Source: a virus. From it: 37,484 nucleotides of DNA. The position numbers were made by a program, and so were the translations under genes. Shown in pieces: positions 36,681 through 37,484 of the stretch. Position 1 is the stretch's first letter. Each line of letters starts with the position of its first letter. The notes beneath the pieces were generated by a model. The model was not told the DNA's origin. It saw nothing but the letters and a program-made list of their open reading frames with translations, and made no database searches. The stretch covers positions 1-37,484 of the IMG/VR virus record IMGVR_UViG_3300048839_001871, one strand, 5' to 3'.

Positions 36681-37484
36681 ATGTCCATGCGAGAGGTCCG
36701 GCCCGTGGTGCCGGTGGCCCCCTACATCGGGGGCAAGCGGAATCTGGCCGCCCGCATCATCCAGCGAATCGAGACCGTTCCCCACGCCACCTACGCCGAG
36801 CCCTTCGTCGGCATGGGTGGGGTCTTTCTGCGCCGCCGCCTGGCCCCGCCGGCCGAGGTCGTCAACGACTGGAGCCGCGACGTGGCCACCCTGTTCCGGG
36901 TGCTTCAGCGCCATCTGCCGCAGTTCCTGGATACCCTCAAGTTCCAGCTGACGACCCGCGCCGACTTCGACCGCCTGACGGCCACCGACCCGGCGACCCT
37001 GACCGATCTGGAGCGCGCGGCGCGATTCCTCTACCTCCAGCGCTGCGCCTTCGGCGGCAAGGTGGCGGGGCGGAATTTCGGGGTGTCGGTGGGCTATCCG
37101 GGGCGCTTCAACCTGACGACCCTGGAAAGGGACCTGGCGGCGGTCCATGAGCGCCTGGCGGGCGTCATCATCGAGTGCCTGCCCTATGGGGAGTTCATCC
37201 GGCGCTACGACCGCCCCGACACCCTCTTCTACCTGGACCCACCCTACTGGGGATCGGAGGGCGACTACGGCAAGGACCTGTTCGGCCGCCCCGACTTCGC
37301 GGCCCTGGCCGATCAGCTCGCCGGCATCAAGGGAGCCTTCCTCCTGTCGATCAACGACACCCCCGAGGTCCGGGGCCTGTTCGGCGGCTTCCATATCCAG
37401 GGCGTCGATACCACCTACAGCCTGCCCGGCGGCGGCCATGCCACCCGCGCCAGGGAGCTCATCATCTCCAACCGGCCGGGATAA
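36681..37484 (+). CDS. Dam-type (D12 class) DNA adenine N6-methyltransferase
   Basis: A 267-residue protein with the D12/Dam motif order: PYIGGKR (14-20) for the AdoMet-binding start, AEPFVGMGGVFLRR (39-52) as motif I, a target recognition middle part, and catalytic DPPY at 186-189 (FYLDPPYWGS). It transfers methyl from AdoMet to adenine N6, probably in a short specific sequence. No restriction partner is visible. Located at the right end, where Mu has mom, it likely protects phage DNA or affects regulation. ATG 36681 is used (ATG 36687 also possible). Its stop is the last codon of the window. Confidence 0.9.
   Translation: MSMREVRPVVPVAPYIGGKRNLAARIIQRIETVPHATYAEPFVGMGGVFLRRRLAPPAEVVNDWSRDVATLFRVLQRHLPQFLDTLKFQLTTRADFDRLTATDPATLTDLERAARFLYLQRCAFGGKVAGRNFGVSVGYPGRFNLTTLERDLAAVHERLAGVIIECLPYGEFIRRYDRPDTLFYLDPPYWGSEGDYGKDLFGRPDFAALADQLAGIKGAFLLSINDTPEVRGLFGGFHIQGVDTTYSLPGGGHATRARELIISNRPG

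Noticed and set aside
1-37484. tRNA or rRNA genes
   Set aside because: I saw no cloverleaf-like segment with GGTTCGAATCC-type arm and no rRNA core sequences.
1-37484. Phage ends (TG...CA) and target-site duplication
   Set aside because: No pair of matching terminal repeats can be recognised; the ends probably lie outside the window or are too short to identify by eye.

Overview
The window is almost entirely one Mu-like transposable prophage, apparently near full length, in a very GC-rich genome. A truncated GapR/DUF2312 remnant and several interspersed palindromic repeats of types I associate with alphaproteobacteria suggest an alphaproteobacterial host, perhaps Rhodospirillales-like; this is inference. 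Nearly all genes lie on the + strand and are tightly packed, many with ATGA or GTGA stop/start overlaps.

Layout. 1-710: a minus-strand unknown gene, a strong hairpin and a gapR 3' fragment. 708-5471: ParB-like protein, HTH-like early protein, an opposite-strand unknown gene, then the MuA-type DDE transposase and the MuB-type ATPase. 5474-11158: early and accessory genes (winged-helix protein, Cro/XRE-like HTH, DnaA domain IV protein, Gam-like protein, second ParB-fold protein, secreted SNase-type nuclease, GemA/gp16), with several small ORFs reshaped by interspersed repeats. 11159-12358: an immunity-type module, consisting of a C4-antisense-like leader RNA, a small ORF in the icd position and a P22_AR_N antirepressor with an in-frame amber codon. 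12540-14764: a Mor/C-type activator, then endolysin-like protein, lipoprotein, class 3 lipase and TraR/DksA-like zinc protein. 14761-24703: DUF2730, gp26-like protein, small terminase (DUF3486), large terminase, portal (DUF935), MuF with a C-terminal PBECR2-type nuclease-fold domain, protease/scaffold, decoration protein, major head protein and connector genes. 24700-36545: contractile tail (gp37, DUF2635, sheath, tube, frameshifted assembly chaperone, tape measure, gpN, gpP, gp45-gp48), tail fibre with a discoidin-like domain, and a probable fibre chaperone. 36681-37484: a Dam-type adenine methyltransferase where Mu carries its DNA modification gene.

How it works together. The transposase and ATPase would drive integration and replicative transposition. 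The Mor-like activator sits where middle/late control lies in Mu and probably switches on lysis, head and tail genes. The C4-like RNA and antirepressor sit between gemA and mor, the point where a lysogeny decision would gate late expression. Dam, Gam-like and nuclease/ParB proteins are plausible host-interaction functions.

Most notable observations: (1) the C4-like/small ORF/antirepressor cassette, with alternating sense and antisense copies of one heptamer and a hairpin hiding a ribosome binding site; (2) four kinds of interspersed palindromic repeat placed in or at the edges of phage genes, several encoding in-frame peptide insertions or termini; (3) a MuF-nuclease fusion; (4) a T TTT TTT frameshift site in the tail chaperone; (5) two minus-strand genes inside phage operons. 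The gapR remnant and the amber codon suggest a resident prophage starting to decay, although the morphogenesis genes look intact. I could not identify the phage ends, target duplications or a classical c repressor.
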